In this document: positions 63,434 to 64,000 of the stretch, piece by piece
Layout of the letters: each line of letters opens with the position of its first letter
How positions within the stretch are numbered: position 1 is the stretch's first letter
From: JAFECT01 sp963838235
GTDB taxonomy: Bacteria; Pseudomonadota; Alphaproteobacteria; Caulobacterales; Caulobacteraceae
Direction of reading: 5' to 3'
Length of the DNA: 64,000 nucleotides
Assembly (NCBI GenBank): GCA_963838235.1
Contig: CAWIQJ010000005.1
Span: 62,001-126,000, forward strand
The notes under the pieces: generated by a model
The model's database searches: none
What the model was told of the DNA's origin: nothing
What the model saw: only the letters and a program-made list of their open reading frames with translations
Position numbers and translations under genes: made by a program

Positions 63434-63584
63434 CCTCCCCCGCGCGGGACGCGCGGGGGAGGTGTCGCGGAGCGACGGAGGGGGCGCGGTTCAAGCGCGG
63501 CGTTTGATGAGCGTCGTGCACGTCTGCACGCCCCCTCCGTCGCTACGCGACACCTCCCCCGATCGCTGCCTCGATCAGGGGAGG
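63434..63584. repeat. Composite of hairpins and a 32-base inverted repeat
   Basis: A 32-base unit starting GGGGGAGGTGTCGCGGAGCG at 63455-63486 is repeated inverted at 63529-63560 with one mismatch, around a 42-base core. On the left CCTCCCCCGCGC-N5-GCGCGGGGGAGG forms a perfect hairpin (63434-63462) and on the right CCTCCCCCGATC-N8-GATCAGGGGAGG forms another (63553-63584). The right end overlaps the restored stop of the YcaQ-like gene. Confidence 0.85.
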
Positions 63585-64000
63585 AGGGGTTTCAGCGCTT
63601 TCGCCAGCGGCTGCTTCCCCTCGACGCGCACCTCGTCGAAGTCCCAGCCACCCCGCCATTCGTTCCAGCTCCGGCGCCAGACGTTCCGCGACCTCTCCAG
63701 GCGCATGACTGTCCTGTACATGCGCCGCCTTCACCAGCAGCCGCTTGCCCGCGCGATCCGCCTTCAGGTCCACGCGCGCGGACAGCGTCTCGTCCATCAG
63801 GAACGGCAGCACATAGTAGCCGTGCTCGCGCTTGTGCGCAGGGGTGTAGATCTCCAGCCGATAGCGAAAATCGAACAGCCGCTCTGCGCGTTCGCGTCGC
63901 CAGACCAGCGAGTCGAACGGCGACAGCAGCGCCGCGCGCTCGACCGGACGCGGACGTTTGGCGTTGGGGTCCATGAACGCCAACCCGTTCCAGTCCTTCA
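63575..64000 (-). CDS. YcaQ-like winged helix protein (DNA glycosylase family), C-terminal part, frameshifted
   Basis: The gene runs off the right end of the window. In the minus frame, DWNGLAFMDPNAKRPRPVERAALLSPFDSLVWRRERAERLFDFRYRLEIYTPAHKREHGYYVLPFLMDETLSARVDLKADR is the signature of the YcaQ (HTH_42) family, whose members unhook DNA interstrand crosslinks. Near 63645 an extra base shifts the frame after MAGWLG; the restored end reads FDEVRVEGKQPLAKALKPLLP and stops at 63575. The frame as it stands continues to 63543. Assignment to YcaQ is confident, the end slightly less so. Confidence 0.82.

Overview
The window is about 64 kb of high-GC DNA from an alphaproteobacterium, almost certainly of the order Caulobacterales (Caulobacter/Phenylobacterium/Brevundimonas-like; the genus cannot be fixed from the sequence alone). 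The evidence is the lineage-specific gene set: a flagellar fliG-fliH(flbE)-fliN-flbD-flhA run, fliI-fliJ, the cell-cycle phosphorelay proteins ChpT and CtrA, a MucR/Ros regulator, a DivJ-like membrane histidine kinase, clustered GANTC (CcrM) sites and a CtrA box of the form TTAA-N7-TTAAC.

Layout. 1-5.1 kb: flagellar switch, export and regulatory genes. 5.2-10.8 kb: tricorn-like S41 protease, then a TetR regulator with a SRPBCC protein and small membrane proteins. 11-13.8 kb (minus): fliI-fliJ with a translationally coupled GH10 glycoside hydrolase. 13.9-24.9 kb: amidohydrolase, CysQ-type phosphatase, chpT-cheY-cheR, ArsC-like protein, M28 membrane peptidase, NADP-dependent oxidoreductase, ctrA (minus) and a divergent cysteine synthase. 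24.9-30.6 kb: DUF2336 protein, mucR, PAS protein, SufE and two divergent histidine kinases, one DivJ-like. 30.7-43.6 kb: conserved hypotheticals, PrfC, TonB-C proteins, a second DUF2336 protein, an NMT1/THI5-type ABC importer and a YcgN-like protein. 43.6-51.1 kb: class A penicillin-binding protein, ABC-F ATPase, J-domain protein, PepSY-like protein and a PhoP/FeuP-type two-component pair, broken by dozens of frameshifts. 51.2-64 kb: unknown protein, CcmI, aldo/keto reductase, SppA, methyltransferase, a low-GC membrane gene pair, a self-regulated HTH module, fatty acid desaturase, DUF3298-like protein, UbiA and the end of a YcaQ-like gene.

How the genes relate. ChpT, CtrA, a DivJ-like kinase, MucR and two class II flagellar clusters lie within 31 kb. 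In the Caulobacter model they form one regulatory chain: DivJ acts through DivK on CckA, ChpT relays phosphate to CtrA, CtrA switches on flagellar genes, and MucR restrains CtrA-dependent genes.

Quality caveat. Single-base frameshifts interrupt ctrA, chpT, fliI, the GH10 gene, the desaturase and the YcaQ-like gene, and pairs interrupt the ABC importer. From about 44.56 to 50.65 kb they occur every 50-200 bases. Since ctrA and chpT are essential in the model organism and the shifted frames still encode perfectly conserved protein, I read most as sequencing or assembly indels, not biological decay.

Dispersed palindromic repeats (at least four kinds) occupy many intergenic gaps. I found no rRNA, tRNA, CRISPR array, prophage or intact insertion sequence.
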